Positions 10,072 through 17,917 are shown, counted from the first letter of the stretch. The stretch is 64,000 nt of DNA from Phycisphaerae bacterium (GCA_030372985.1 JAUCQB010000120.1:124001-188000); one strand, 5' to 3'. Translations and numbers: made by a program. The notes: a model not told the origin generated them from the sequence alone.

Positions 10072-10403
10072 AAGTCCTGTGTTTTTCAGGGAATCCCGAC
10101 TCGATCCGGCGTGGCATCGCAGGGTCCTTCATCGCGGCAAGCCATGTCCGATGCCCGGAGCCGCAGTGCGGGCCGCCCGCGCACGTGCCCCGCCGCGCCC
10201 CTGAGTGTGGCGCCGCCGCGTCCTTCACGCTGACCGAGGTCCTTTGTGCTCAATGGTATCACGACAGGCCCACGGGTCAAGGCGAACGGCTCCCGGCGGC
10301 TGGCCGTCAGCCGGCTGGAGTGCTATAATTGGGCCAGGATGCATAGCGGCCCGCGGTCGAGAAAAGCCTGGACGGCTTTCCCGAAGGCCGCCGATACAGG
10401 AAA
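10072..10403. other. 332-bp divergent intergenic region
   Basis: It separates a leftward TPR gene from rightward def. The right half holds a candidate promoter for def (described separately) and a 6-bp-arm inverted repeat, CGGCTG and CAGCCG with a 5-nt loop, at 10297-10313 just upstream of it. I see no gene or RNA in the left half. Confidence 0.5.
10321..10329 (+). promoter_or_regulatory. Extended -10 promoter element upstream of def
   Basis: The sequence TGCTATAAT matches an extended -10 (TGn plus a perfect TATAAT) and lies about 75 bases before the def start. No good -35 hexamer is visible at 16 to 18 bases upstream, which is common for extended -10 promoters. Inference from sequence only. 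Confidence 0.45.
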
Positions 10404-10943
10404 ATGGAGATGCTTGTCGAGACCCTGCCGTCCTCCATCGTCCGATATCCTGATCCCCGGTTGCGACGCAAATGCGAGCCGATCGAGGCTTTTGACGACG
10501 GCCTGGCGGCGCTGGTCGAGCGGATGTTTGAGATGATGTTGCGGGGGCAGGGGGTGGGCCTGGCAGCTCCACAGGTTGGCGTTTCCCGCCTTCTGTTCGT
10601 GGCCAATCCGACGGGCAAACCCGAGGACAACGCGGTCTACATCAACCCCGTTTTATCCGATCTGGTCGGGACGGTGGAGGCGGAGGAGGGGTGTTTGTCG
10701 TTCCCGGATGTCAGGGCCAACATTCGACGAGCCAGAAGGTGTCGCATCCAGGCCCGGGACCTGGCCGGCAATCCGATCGACCGGGTGGGCGAGGACCTTA
10801 TGGCCCGCATCTGGCAACACGAAATGGACCACCTTTACGGCCGGCTGATCGTCGACCGCATGAACGACACCGACAAAATCGCCAACAAGAAGCTCCTGAC
10901 CGACCTCGAATCCTCGTACGGCAGGCGATCGAAGAAGAGGTAG
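10404..10943 (+). CDS. def: Peptide deformylase
   Basis: A 179-residue metalloenzyme removing the N-formyl group from nascent proteins. All three family motifs are present: GVGLAAPQ at residues 50-57, EEGCLS with the metal ligand C97, and QHEMDH with H139, E140 and H143. The length is typical. Two ATG codons (10404 and 10410) are possible starts; a GGAG lies before the second. The basic tail after residue 165 is family-like. No methionyl-tRNA formyltransferase gene follows, unlike in many bacteria. Confidence 0.95.
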   Translation: MEMLVETLPSSIVRYPDPRLRRKCEPIEAFDDGLAALVERMFEMMLRGQGVGLAAPQVGVSRLLFVANPTGKPEDNAVYINPVLSDLVGTVEAEEGCLSFPDVRANIRRARRCRIQARDLAGNPIDRVGEDLMARIWQHEMDHLYGRLIVDRMNDTDKIANKKLLTDLESSYGRRSKKR

Positions 10944-11147
10944 TGGAGAGGGGCTTGCGGACGCCGGTTTCATCCGCTCCGTTTTCAGGAACGCCCCACG
11001 TCGCCACCGCCGCTACCGCAGGCAATCCGGGTCCCTGAACGCCCCGGCCCGCTGATCCGGCCCACACAAAGGTCGCTGTCTGCCTGGTCGACATCATTGT
11101 CTTGGTCCAGCCTGGCCGGCAGGTCATCCGGCTCGAAAACAAGTGGG

Positions 11148-11165
11148 GCCGACGCCCTCGTCGGC
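11148..11165. repeat. 18-bp dispersed palindrome, copy 1
   Basis: GCCGACG and CGTCGGC arms with a CCCT loop. The same palindrome occurs at 29933-29950 and, in the opposite orientation, at 30395-30412 inside a coding sequence, with related flanks (GGGGCC on one side). It behaves like a small dispersed palindromic element. Confidence 0.7.
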
Positions 11166-11180
11166 CCTCCCCGCACGACG

Positions 11181-11312
11181 GCTGACCGCTTGTCCCGAGC
11201 CAAGTCGAGGGGCTGACCGCTTGTCCCGAGCGAAGTCGAGGGGCTGACCGCTTGTCCCGAGCGAAGTTGAGGGGCTGACCGCTTGTCCCGAGCCAAGTCG
11301 AGGGGCTGACCG
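11181..11312. repeat. 31-bp tandem repeat, four full copies plus partial
   Basis: Units begin GCTGACCGCTTGTCCCGAGC and start at 11181, 11212, 11243 and 11274, with a partial fifth at 11305. Copies differ at one or two positions. No coding role is apparent. Confidence 0.9.
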
Positions 11313-11592
11313 TTTTCTCTTCTTGCCCGCAGTTCACGCAGATGAACGCCGATAGGGGCCGGCCACGAAAAACCCCGGAAGACAGAGCAGGCTCTGCCCG
11401 CCGACGCACGCCGAAAACGCGGACTGGCCGTCGGGGCGTGGGGGGAGTAAGGAGCCGGCCGGAAACCTGTTTCGGTCTTGTGCACGACGGCCGGCAGGGC
11501 TCACATGGACGGTCCAAGTTCTAACAAAAAGGTCTTTTCGGGTATTGCCGGGCCGAGGAACACACCCGCAAGAGCCGGTTGGCCGGCGTGTC

Positions 11593-12547
11593 CGGTTCAC
11601 CCCCACGTGCGTGGGGACAACGTCGACGACCCCGCGGCCAACCCCGACGGACTCGGTTCACCCCCACGTGCGTGGGGACAACGGTCGAGAACACGATGCT
11701 GGGCTTGGCGCCGTTCGGTTCACCCCCACGTGCGTGGGGACAACGTCCATGGCGTTGCGAGCGGTGATGGCCAAGGACGGTTCACCCCCACGTGCGTGGG
11801 GACAACCTCCTCTGCCGTACATGGCCGACAGGATCATCGCGGTTCACCCCCACGTGCGTGGGGACAACGATTGAGTGGCGTATCGGCCATCCCTGACCAC
11901 CGGTTCACCCCCACGTGCGTGGGGACAACGTCAGAATTCCCTTTGCTGAGAAGCTGTTGGCTCGGTTCACCCCCACGTGCGTGGGGACAACATACTTCGG
12001 GATGGCGATGCAGTTGACCCGCATCGGTTCACCCCCACGTGCGTGGGGACAACGATCCTGGGCATCGAGCCCTCGACCTTCCGGCGCGGTTCACCCCCAC
12101 GTGCGTGGGGACAACGCGTTGGCCTGCTGTCCAGGTAGCCCGCGATGCCCGGTTCACCCCCACGTGCGTGGGGACAACGGCCAGGCGGTGGGCCTGGCGG
12201 AAACACTCGCTCGGTTCACCCCCACGTGCGTGGGGACAACGAGCCGGGCCAGCTCGACGTTGGTCGCGGGGCCGGTTCACCCCCACGTGCGTGGGGACAA
12301 CGGCCCCATTCACCATTGCCCCGCCCGGACAGCCCGGTTCACCCCCACGTGCGTGGGGACAACGTGCGCGCATTTTTTTAAGGCCTTGGGGTACGACGGT
12401 TCACCCCCACGTGCGTGGGGACAACGACGCAATCCGCGAAGATGGGCGGCACGGTTTCGGTTCACCCCCACGTGCGTGGGGACAACTCCCTGCGGGTGAC
12501 CCGGCTGGAGGCGAGGGACGGTTCACCCCCACGTGCGTGGGGACAAC
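11593..12547 (-). CRISPR. Type I-E CRISPR array, 16 repeats and 15 spacers
   Basis: Sixteen identical 29-bp repeats, reading CGGTTCACCC...GGGGACAAC on the plus strand, start at 11593, 11654, 11716, 11778, 11840, 11901, 11963, 12025, 12087, 12150, 12212, 12273, 12335, 12397, 12458 and 12519. Spacers are 32-34 nt. On the minus strand the repeat starts GTTGTCCCCACGCACG and ends GTGAACCG, with a CCCCAC/GTGGGG stem and GCAC loop, matching the crRNA-sense orientation of other type I-E repeats. The array is therefore read leftward, in line with the cas genes, and the predicted 5' handle is GUGAACCG. No degenerate terminal repeat is seen. Confidence 0.97.
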
Positions 12548-12556
12548 ACTGAAGAA

Positions 12557-12745
12557 TCACGCCTTCCGAGGCGTTTTTACGAGGAGAAGGCCCTCGAAGT
12601 CTTGAATGGTTCGATGGGTCTGGCCGGCAGTTCGGACGGCGAAACCCTGCTCGGCGTTAGTGGTATAGACCATCATGGCTCCCGGCCGTCGTCCGCTTTT
12701 GGTGGGTCTGAGCGATTCCAGGACCTGGGTGACTTCGTCTCCGGG
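12557..12745 (-). pseudogene. cas2: cas2e remnant (C-terminal part only)
   Basis: The frame reads VLESLRP, then GAMMVYTTNAEQGFAVRTAG and DFEGLLLVKTPRKA before a natural stop. This matches the C-terminal half of type I-E Cas2 (pattern STNNEQGF.FRTHG ... DFDGLxLV). The first 40 or so residues of Cas2e, including the N-terminal beta-strand with its catalytic-site acid, are absent. Upstream it is joined out of frame to a cas1e start. The stop codon at 12557-12559 lies only 9 nt before the first repeat of the array. Canonical type I-E order is cas6e-cas1-cas2-array, exactly where this lies. Confidence 0.75.
12559..12578 (+). terminator. Stem-loop with T-run facing away from the array
   Basis: ACGCCT and AGGCGT arms with a TCCG loop, followed by TTTTT on the plus strand. 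It has the form of an intrinsic terminator for rightward transcription leaving the array, and overlaps the end of the cas2 remnant. On the minus strand, which the array uses, it would not terminate. Confidence 0.45.
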
Positions 12746-12809
12746 CATGCTCCAGGTACAGGTAACTCAGGCTGTCGTCAAAACGGGGCAATTGCCGAAG
12801 GTCTTCCAT
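12744..12809 (-). pseudogene. cas1: cas1e remnant (N-terminal about 22 codons only)
   Basis: From ATG at 12809 the frame reads MEDLRQLPRF then DDSLSYLYLEHA, the characteristic start of type I-E Cas1 (LP.....LSYLYLEHA). A GGGAGAG ribosome binding site precedes it. After about residue 22 similarity stops; the frame continues in cas2-derived DNA, out of frame, to a stop at 12657. The catalytic Glu, His and Asp of Cas1 are all missing. It begins 95 bases after cas6e, the normal place for cas1. With the cas2 remnant it looks like the scar of one deletion of roughly 1 kb, judged from usual gene lengths. Confidence 0.7.
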
Positions 12810-12904
12810 GGGCCACTCTCCCGGCGAACCGTAACGTATTTACTTTTCAAAGATCGGCCGACACCAGGGACGGTCTTAACTGGTATCGCGAGTAGCATGC
12901 ATCC

Positions 12905-13648
12905 TTACCGTACCGGCGCCACCGACAACAGCCCAAACCCAAAGGCCTTGGCGGGACCGATGCCGCAAATCAGCGTTTCGCGGAAACGATCAGCATCTGC
13001 AACTTCCAACACTCCGTCGTACAGAACAGACCGCAGACGCTGACCGCCACCAGCAGAGGGGTTCGCGTTGAGATACACATAGCCGACCTCGATGGCCGGC
13101 TGGTCCTTGAGGCGGAAGCCGCCGCTTTCGGCGCGGCGATCCAACCACTTGCACAGATGATCTGTTGGCACGGGGACGCGGCGCCCGTGGCGGCCAGGAA
13201 GCTTGTTGAGGCGATCTTCCTTGGTGAGCGTATCTTTCTTCTTTGTCGGGTTTGCCTTCAGGCGAAACCGCAGACGCCTGCCTGCTGCGAATCCCGGCTC
13301 AAACGGTCTGGTCTCAGGCGCGGCCGCCAGGAGGTAGGCGGCATTATGGAAGGCGTAGTCCCAGTCCGGTTCAATTGCGGATTGAACCACGATCACGGGA
13401 TTTCCGCCGGGCTGAGGATCCAGGCGGAAGAGAAATGCGCTGTCCACAGTACGCGGGGTGTGCACGTGCCCGAAACGGTCCGGATCGTACGGTTGGAGGA
13501 AGGCCGGGTCATCGGTCTTACAGGCCTTCGTGGGAAACGCCATACACAGGCGTTGGTGGACACGGTAGAGGTTGCGGAGCCACAACCGCCCGGGACGCGG
13601 GCGGTCAGGATTGGCTCCAACGTCAACCAGGAGGCAGGACAGATACAT
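12905..13648 (-). CDS. cas6e: CRISPR-associated endoribonuclease Cas6e (type I-E)
   Basis: A 247-residue RAMP protein that cleaves pre-crRNA at the base of the repeat hairpin and stays bound to the 3' end of crRNA in Cascade. I chose ATG at 13648, two bases after the cas5 stop, with a strong GAGGAGGT ribosome binding site inside the end of cas5; longer frames to 13747 lie in cas5. The N-terminal MYLSCLLVDV strand, the YRVHQRLCMAF helix with likely catalytic H31, and the C-terminal glycine-rich loop GIGPAKAFGFGLL are family hallmarks. It is the last intact cas gene of the operon. Confidence 0.93.
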   Translation of the reverse strand: MYLSCLLVDVGANPDRPRPGRLWLRNLYRVHQRLCMAFPTKACKTDDPAFLQPYDPDRFGHVHTPRTVDSAFLFRLDPQPGGNPVIVVQSAIEPDWDYAFHNAAYLLAAAPETRPFEPGFAAGRRLRFRLKANPTKKKDTLTKEDRLNKLPGRHGRRVPVPTDHLCKWLDRRAESGGFRLKDQPAIEVGYVYLNANPSAGGGQRLRSVLYDGVLEVADADRFRETLICGIGPAKAFGFGLLSVAPVR

Positions 13649-13650
13649 CG

Positions 13651-14763
13651 CTATTCGACCTCCTCGGCGTTCAGACGCCGGCGGCGGGTTTCCAGCGAAC
13701 GAAAGCGGATCATCTCGTCCCGCTTGGCGATGATCCTGTCGCGCCACTTCGCCTCTTCGGGGTTGATGCGGTCCAGGTCCATCCCCAGGCCGTACTCGAT
13801 CATGGTTACGGCGTCATGGCACAACCTGCATAGCGACCGGAGGTCATCGACGCTCTCCCCGCCACCAGCACGACGGTAGGTGATGTGCTGAACGGTTGTG
13901 CCCGCAGATTTGCAGAAGACACACAGGCCACGATCAGCATCCAGGCGGGTCTGACGTTTCCTGCGGTACTCGGTATTAGCATAATCCGCCCGGGGGCGCG
14001 GAGGGGGCGGGGTATGGTTCTGTCTCGGCGTACCTAGACCGATGTCTTTGCCGTCGCCGACCGTCAGTTGTCTACGGATCACCAATCTCGCCTGATGGCC
14101 GGGTACGTCGAACGACTGGGCGACGTCGTACCAGACCTCCGCTTCCGGCGGCACGGAATCGCCCGGCAGGGCGGCACTCCATTCCAGCAGACAATCCACC
14201 ACATCGGGCACGGGGTCTTCTCTTGCGCGCTTTCGCCAGGGAACGGATCGAATCGCGCTCTCAAGATCGGCAAACTCTCCCGTTCCTGGCTCATCGTTTC
14301 GACCCAGGAGCGGAACGGACGCGGCACACGACTTCCGGCCTAGGTACGGGGGCCAGGTCGGATCCAACAGCGCCGCATGCAACGAGTCGATCAGCGTGGG
14401 ATCGCCGTGGATCGCGACGAGGAAACTGGCGTCGCACAGATACTCCCTGCGGGTGAGCATCGCCCCGGGCTTGGTCTTTCCTTCGGCTTCGGCGATCCGC
14501 ATCTGCATTCCCGCGCCCACCGTCTGGTAATCCCACCACCGGACCCCCGGGCGATCGATGCGAACACCCAGTCGGAGGGCATTCAGTTCGACCAGTCGCC
14601 GCCGCGCATCCGCGCGCGAAACGCCCAGGGCCGCGCAAAGCAGGCCAACAACGCCCGACTTTGTCGGCGCCTCGGCCGTTCTTCGTATGACGAACTTCGA
14701 CCCCTGGTCGCCCCAAGATTGGAGCGGGCCTTCGAGCCGAAGGAAGAGCGTGTTCGCCCTCAT
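13651..14763 (-). CDS. cas5e: Cas5e fused to a C-terminal HNH nuclease domain
   Basis: A 370-residue protein; ordinary Cas5e is about 220 to 250. Residues 1 to about 245 are Cas5e, starting MRANTLFLRLEGPLQSWGD and containing TKSGVVGLL, REYLCDASFLVAI and PPYLGRKSC; it caps the 5' handle of crRNA in Cascade. A Pro-rich linker (TPPPPRPR, 251-258) and a basic stretch lead to an HNH domain at about 278-322: C281xxC284, VQHITY with H293 as likely general base, then DDLRSLCRLCHD with C312xxC315 and H316. The usual first His/Asp of the HH pair is Gln292. A basic helical tail follows. With no cas3 in the locus, HNH is the probable target-DNA nuclease. GGAGGT precedes the ATG; 12 bases separate it from cas7. 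Confidence 0.95.
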   Translation of the reverse strand: MRANTLFLRLEGPLQSWGDQGSKFVIRRTAEAPTKSGVVGLLCAALGVSRADARRRLVELNALRLGVRIDRPGVRWWDYQTVGAGMQMRIAEAEGKTKPGAMLTRREYLCDASFLVAIHGDPTLIDSLHAALLDPTWPPYLGRKSCAASVPLLGRNDEPGTGEFADLESAIRSVPWRKRAREDPVPDVVDCLLEWSAALPGDSVPPEAEVWYDVAQSFDVPGHQARLVIRRQLTVGDGKDIGLGTPRQNHTPPPPRPRADYANTEYRRKRQTRLDADRGLCVFCKSAGTTVQHITYRRAGGGESVDDLRSLCRLCHDAVTMIEYGLGMDLDRINPEEAKWRDRIIAKRDEMIRFRSLETRRRRLNAEEVE

Positions 14764-14775
14764 GGCCGCACCTCC

Positions 14776-15912
14776 TCACCAGACCGTAACCGTCTGGACT
14801 TCCGCCCAGTCGAAGCCGATCTCTTTGACCACTACCGCCACCAGCTCATCGAGCGACTTCAGATTCTGGTCGGCGCATGATTGATCCTTCTTTTCGTTGA
14901 GGTAGGTCAGCCGGTAACGCAGGTTGGGAGAGAACCAGAACCGCTTGTCCTTGGCGTCCTTCCCGTAGCCGGTATCCAGATCATGCACGTACTGGCCCAG
15001 TTGGGCGATGCTCTGCGACACGAGATCGCGCGGCCCCTTGCTTGGCACCGGTGACGCAAAGGCGTTGGCGTAGCTGATTGGGGTGCAGCGGCTCCTTTTG
15101 ACCTCGACAATGATGCCGTCCGGGGGATTGTGAGCCGCGAAGCTGTTCTGCTTGCCAGTGGGATTGGCCAGCGCAGCCCCACGCAGAAACGCACCGACGG
15201 TATGGGCCGCCAGGAACTCCTTGTTACCCGGGAAGCCTGCGAGATTCTTAAGCAATGTCTCCCAGTGGATGGAGAAGTATTTGTAGAAACAGGCCGAAGC
15301 GAACATCGCTTCGTCAACGTAGCCGGCGCCGGCATCCTCGCCGGGGATATCGTCGGCCGCGACATAGTAGTCTACCTCCGGGCGGGCTTCGTGTGTGGAG
15401 ATCGCATGCGCAACCTGGAGCGCGGCTTCCACCGTCGTATCCGTGAGTACACCCGTCTCCAGCATCCTGCCCGCCAGCGCCATGTCCGGAGCCGCAACGA
15501 GGCTGGAAATGAGCCTCCCGCATTGCTCGGCAAGCTGATCCGTCTCGCCGTCATGGTCTTGGAGCAGTTGAGCGATCTTCCCGATGGCCTCCTGTGTTGT
15601 GTAGACGAGCATATCGCTCTTGTTCTCGTCCTTCGGGGCGATGCCACATTTTTCCAGAAGCTTCGCTGCTCGCTTTTTCACATCGCCTTTCCCGGTCACC
15701 TTGTCAGCGACTAGCCTGGCAAGCTGGCGTGTGCGGATGCCGCCGCACAGCAGCTTGAACTGCTCGCTCGTCCGGATACTCCGCTTGATGCACTGGCTCG
15801 AAATCCGCGAGCGCATCACCCCACCGAAGTAGCAGGTCTTGGGGGCGCCCAGATCGTCGCGGTTGAGATTGCCCGGGCTATGGTTTTGAATCGCGTGGAT
15901 CTCGATCAACAT
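14776..15912 (-). CDS. cas7e: CRISPR-associated protein Cas7e (Cse4/CasC), Cascade backbone
   Basis: A 378-residue RAMP protein; six copies form the crRNA-binding backbone of type I-E Cascade. The start MLIEIHAIQNHSPGNLNRDD followed by GAPKTCYFGGVMRSRISSQC and KRSIR is diagnostic of Cas7e. Length is typical. The start has a good AAGGAG ribosome binding site and sits 21 bases after cse2. No unusual insertion is seen, so the backbone should be normal despite the altered Cas5. Confidence 0.96.
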   Translation of the reverse strand: MLIEIHAIQNHSPGNLNRDDLGAPKTCYFGGVMRSRISSQCIKRSIRTSEQFKLLCGGIRTRQLARLVADKVTGKGDVKKRAAKLLEKCGIAPKDENKSDMLVYTTQEAIGKIAQLLQDHDGETDQLAEQCGRLISSLVAAPDMALAGRMLETGVLTDTTVEAALQVAHAISTHEARPEVDYYVAADDIPGEDAGAGYVDEAMFASACFYKYFSIHWETLLKNLAGFPGNKEFLAAHTVGAFLRGAALANPTGKQNSFAAHNPPDGIIVEVKRSRCTPISYANAFASPVPSKGPRDLVSQSIAQLGQYVHDLDTGYGKDAKDKRFWFSPNLRYRLTYLNEKKDQSCADQNLKSLDELVAVVVKEIGFDWAEVQTVTVW

Positions 15913-15933
15913 ATGATTCTCCTTCGCAGAATG

Positions 15934-16419
15934 TCAGCGTGTGATTCGTAGGTACTGTCTGGCCCATTTGAGGCGTGTTTCCTCTCGTTCCCAGATGGAC
16001 AGCTCGTCGGTCAGTTGCACCCAGTCCAAGCCTGCTCCATTGTCCCTAACGAGCGAGATCGCCCACTGCAATTCGGGTTCAATCTGGTTCAGGGGGAGCA
16101 TCAGCAGTTTATCAAACTTCTCTTGCCACCGTTGCGCCGTGCGTTCGTCGGCGGCCTTCAGGCTCCCCAACCGCGAAGCAAGCGTTGCGCCGCCTGATTG
16201 GGGCATCGGGCAAAAGGCGTAGAGTTTGGTAATCAGCCAGGCCACTTCCCGACGGGGCGCTCTCTGGTTCTTCTGCCTGAGCGGCCACCAGAGACCGGCG
16301 AAGAGATCGAAGCCGTCCACCGATTCGTCGAGTGACGAACCCGCGAGATTCCGCAGTTTCCCGAGGTCCCCGGGCTTGAGCGCCTCCAGCGTCCGGATGA
16401 ATTCTTCCGTGGCCGTCAT
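15934..16419 (-). CDS. cse2: CRISPR-associated protein Cse2 (CasB/Cas11e)
   Basis: A 161-residue helical small subunit of type I-E Cascade; two copies line the belly and stabilise the R-loop. The start at 16419 (MTATEEFIRTLEAL) overlaps the cse1 stop as ATGA, so translation is coupled. Features include the ALKPGDLGKLRN and REVAWLITKLYAFCP segments and the C-terminal ERETRLKWARQYLRI helix. A longer open frame to 16599 lies within cse1 and is not used. Confidence 0.92.
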   Translation of the reverse strand: MTATEEFIRTLEALKPGDLGKLRNLAGSSLDESVDGFDLFAGLWWPLRQKNQRAPRREVAWLITKLYAFCPMPQSGGATLASRLGSLKAADERTAQRWQEKFDKLLMLPLNQIEPELQWAISLVRDNGAGLDWVQLTDELSIWEREETRLKWARQYLRITR

Positions 16420-17861
16420 GGTTCGTCGCCTTTCTTCGCCCTGGACTTCCTCGGCTCGGCAGCCGGCTTCACCGTCATCTGCGGAACGACCCCGGCAATT
16501 CGCTCGCGGCATTGAAGCGCCCGGGTGGTGAACCCGGGTGCAAGAGACTTTGCGACAACCGACGCCATCCGCCGGTATTCCTGGACCGCCTGAGCCCATC
16601 CCGCCTCAGGGCTCGTCAGCAGCTCGGAAATACGGGCAGAAACTCGCGCTTCCACCTCGGGCCGGATAGCGCCTGTCGCGGCCGTGAACTCAACGCCTCG
16701 CGAATTGGAGCCCCCGGCTTTCATCCGTGCCGGCAACTTCTTGCCTTCCTCATCCCAAATCTTGATCCTTCCGGCGGCCTCCGGTCCGGCGACGCCGTTC
16801 CATACCTGTGGTGGTATCGCGCAGGTACGTTCCCAGACATCGATGTTCTTAGCCTTGTCGGTGGCAAGACCGACCACAAGCAATTGGACATGACCCGGAT
16901 GGCCACCGAACCTGCTCAACCAGGTTGGTTCCATCAGCAGCGACGTCCACGGCTTGTCCGTCCGGAAAAGGGGTTTCGTGGGGTCTGGCGTGGTGAGGGC
17001 CTTCCTTCTCACCGATCCGTCCTTCGCTTTCCTCTTTGAATAGATGACGTGCGGATCGTCCCAAGCATCATTCTGCTGCTTTCCTGCGCTCTGGAACTCG
17101 CACATCCGAATGAGCGCCGACTCCTGCCTGCCACAGCCGATGCACAAGCCCCCTGGGCCGGCGGGGTCATGCAGCCAGACCCGTCGTGACAACATCGTGA
17201 GTCCGTTCAAGGTCGGAACCGGTGCGCCCGCGAGCAACGCCGGATTGAACTCCTCCCAAACGGGCAGTCCGAGCGATACACAGTGGATCCAGTTGAGACA
17301 AAGCGTATGCAGCAGTGACCGGCCAATAGGGACAGCGTAAATCGGCGGCGTTCCGTTGATTCCCGATTTCAAGTCGGGCAAGCCGCTCACCGAAAACAGC
17401 GGGAGCCTCAGCAGCCCCATCGTGCAACATGCGGGACAGAGACTCTCTTGGGCGTCGGTCGAATGCCTAAAATGCCAGAAGTTGTTGCCCGTCGGAATCT
17501 CCTGCAAGAGGTCGGTCGCAGCCCGTAACCGCTTGGCGCTGGGATCCTGGTAGAACCGCTTCGCGTCGCCGAGCAGGCTGAAACACTCTCGGTGTTGCTC
17601 CAACTTGGCGAACCACTCCGTCGGGAACCGCCCATCGCGGAGGATCTGGTCCTTCTCGTCTTGCCCCCGCGGATTTCCCTTGCACCAGTAAAGGATCGCC
17701 ACTAGGAACCGAATCAACGCGACGCGGTCCATCGGGTTCGGCGCCGCGATCTGGCGAATTCGGCCCGCTTCGGTCAAGGCCCTAAGGATGCCAACGCGAT
17801 CAAAGCGCCCGTCGAGGTACAGCACAGGAATCCACTTCTCATCGAGCAGGTTGTACTCCAT
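16416..17861 (-). CDS. cse1: CRISPR-associated protein Cse1 (CasA/Cas8e), Cascade large subunit
   Basis: A 481-residue large subunit that recognises the PAM and, in classical type I-E, recruits Cas3. The start MEYNLLDEKWIPVLYLDG matches the family. Two CxxC pairs (C142/C145 and C240/C243) form the usual Cse1 zinc site in the middle of the protein. The C-terminal four-helix bundle contains a stretch of basic residues, ending KSRAKKGDEP. It is the first gene of the operon, 57 bases after the predicted transcription start, with GGAGG 8 bases before ATG. Whether the Cas3-docking surface survives cannot be judged by eye, and no cas3 lies nearby. Confidence 0.94.
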   Translation of the reverse strand: MEYNLLDEKWIPVLYLDGRFDRVGILRALTEAGRIRQIAAPNPMDRVALIRFLVAILYWCKGNPRGQDEKDQILRDGRFPTEWFAKLEQHRECFSLLGDAKRFYQDPSAKRLRAATDLLQEIPTGNNFWHFRHSTDAQESLCPACCTMGLLRLPLFSVSGLPDLKSGINGTPPIYAVPIGRSLLHTLCLNWIHCVSLGLPVWEEFNPALLAGAPVPTLNGLTMLSRRVWLHDPAGPGGLCIGCGRQESALIRMCEFQSAGKQQNDAWDDPHVIYSKRKAKDGSVRRKALTTPDPTKPLFRTDKPWTSLLMEPTWLSRFGGHPGHVQLLVVGLATDKAKNIDVWERTCAIPPQVWNGVAGPEAAGRIKIWDEEGKKLPARMKAGGSNSRGVEFTAATGAIRPEVEARVSARISELLTSPEAGWAQAVQEYRRMASVVAKSLAPGFTTRALQCRERIAGVVPQMTVKPAAEPRKSRAKKGDEP

Positions 17862-17917
17862 ACCCTCATCCTCCGCGCCCGGCGATTTCCAGCGATATTT
17901 GGTAGCTGTGTCGCATG

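Larger units (their letters stand above)
10944..11592. other. 649-bp intergenic region with repeats, left of CRISPR array
   Basis: The region has no convincing gene. It contains a palindromic repeat at 11148, a 31-bp tandem repeat at 11181-11312 and a short A/T-rich run near 11520-11545. It is the leader-distal flank of the CRISPR array if the array is read leftward. Confidence 0.6.

Noticed and set aside
11593-12547. Rightward transcription of the CRISPR array
   Set aside because: On the plus strand the repeat would end in GGGGACAAC, unlike type I-E crRNA handles. On the minus strand it ends in GTGAACCG and follows the cas genes in canonical order.
11478-12605. Open reading frames across the CRISPR array giving FTPTCVGTT, SPPRAWGQR or VHPHVRGDN repeats
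   Set aside because: They are translations of the 29-bp CRISPR repeats; frames stay open only because the repeat has no stop codon. No starts or ribosome sites fit.
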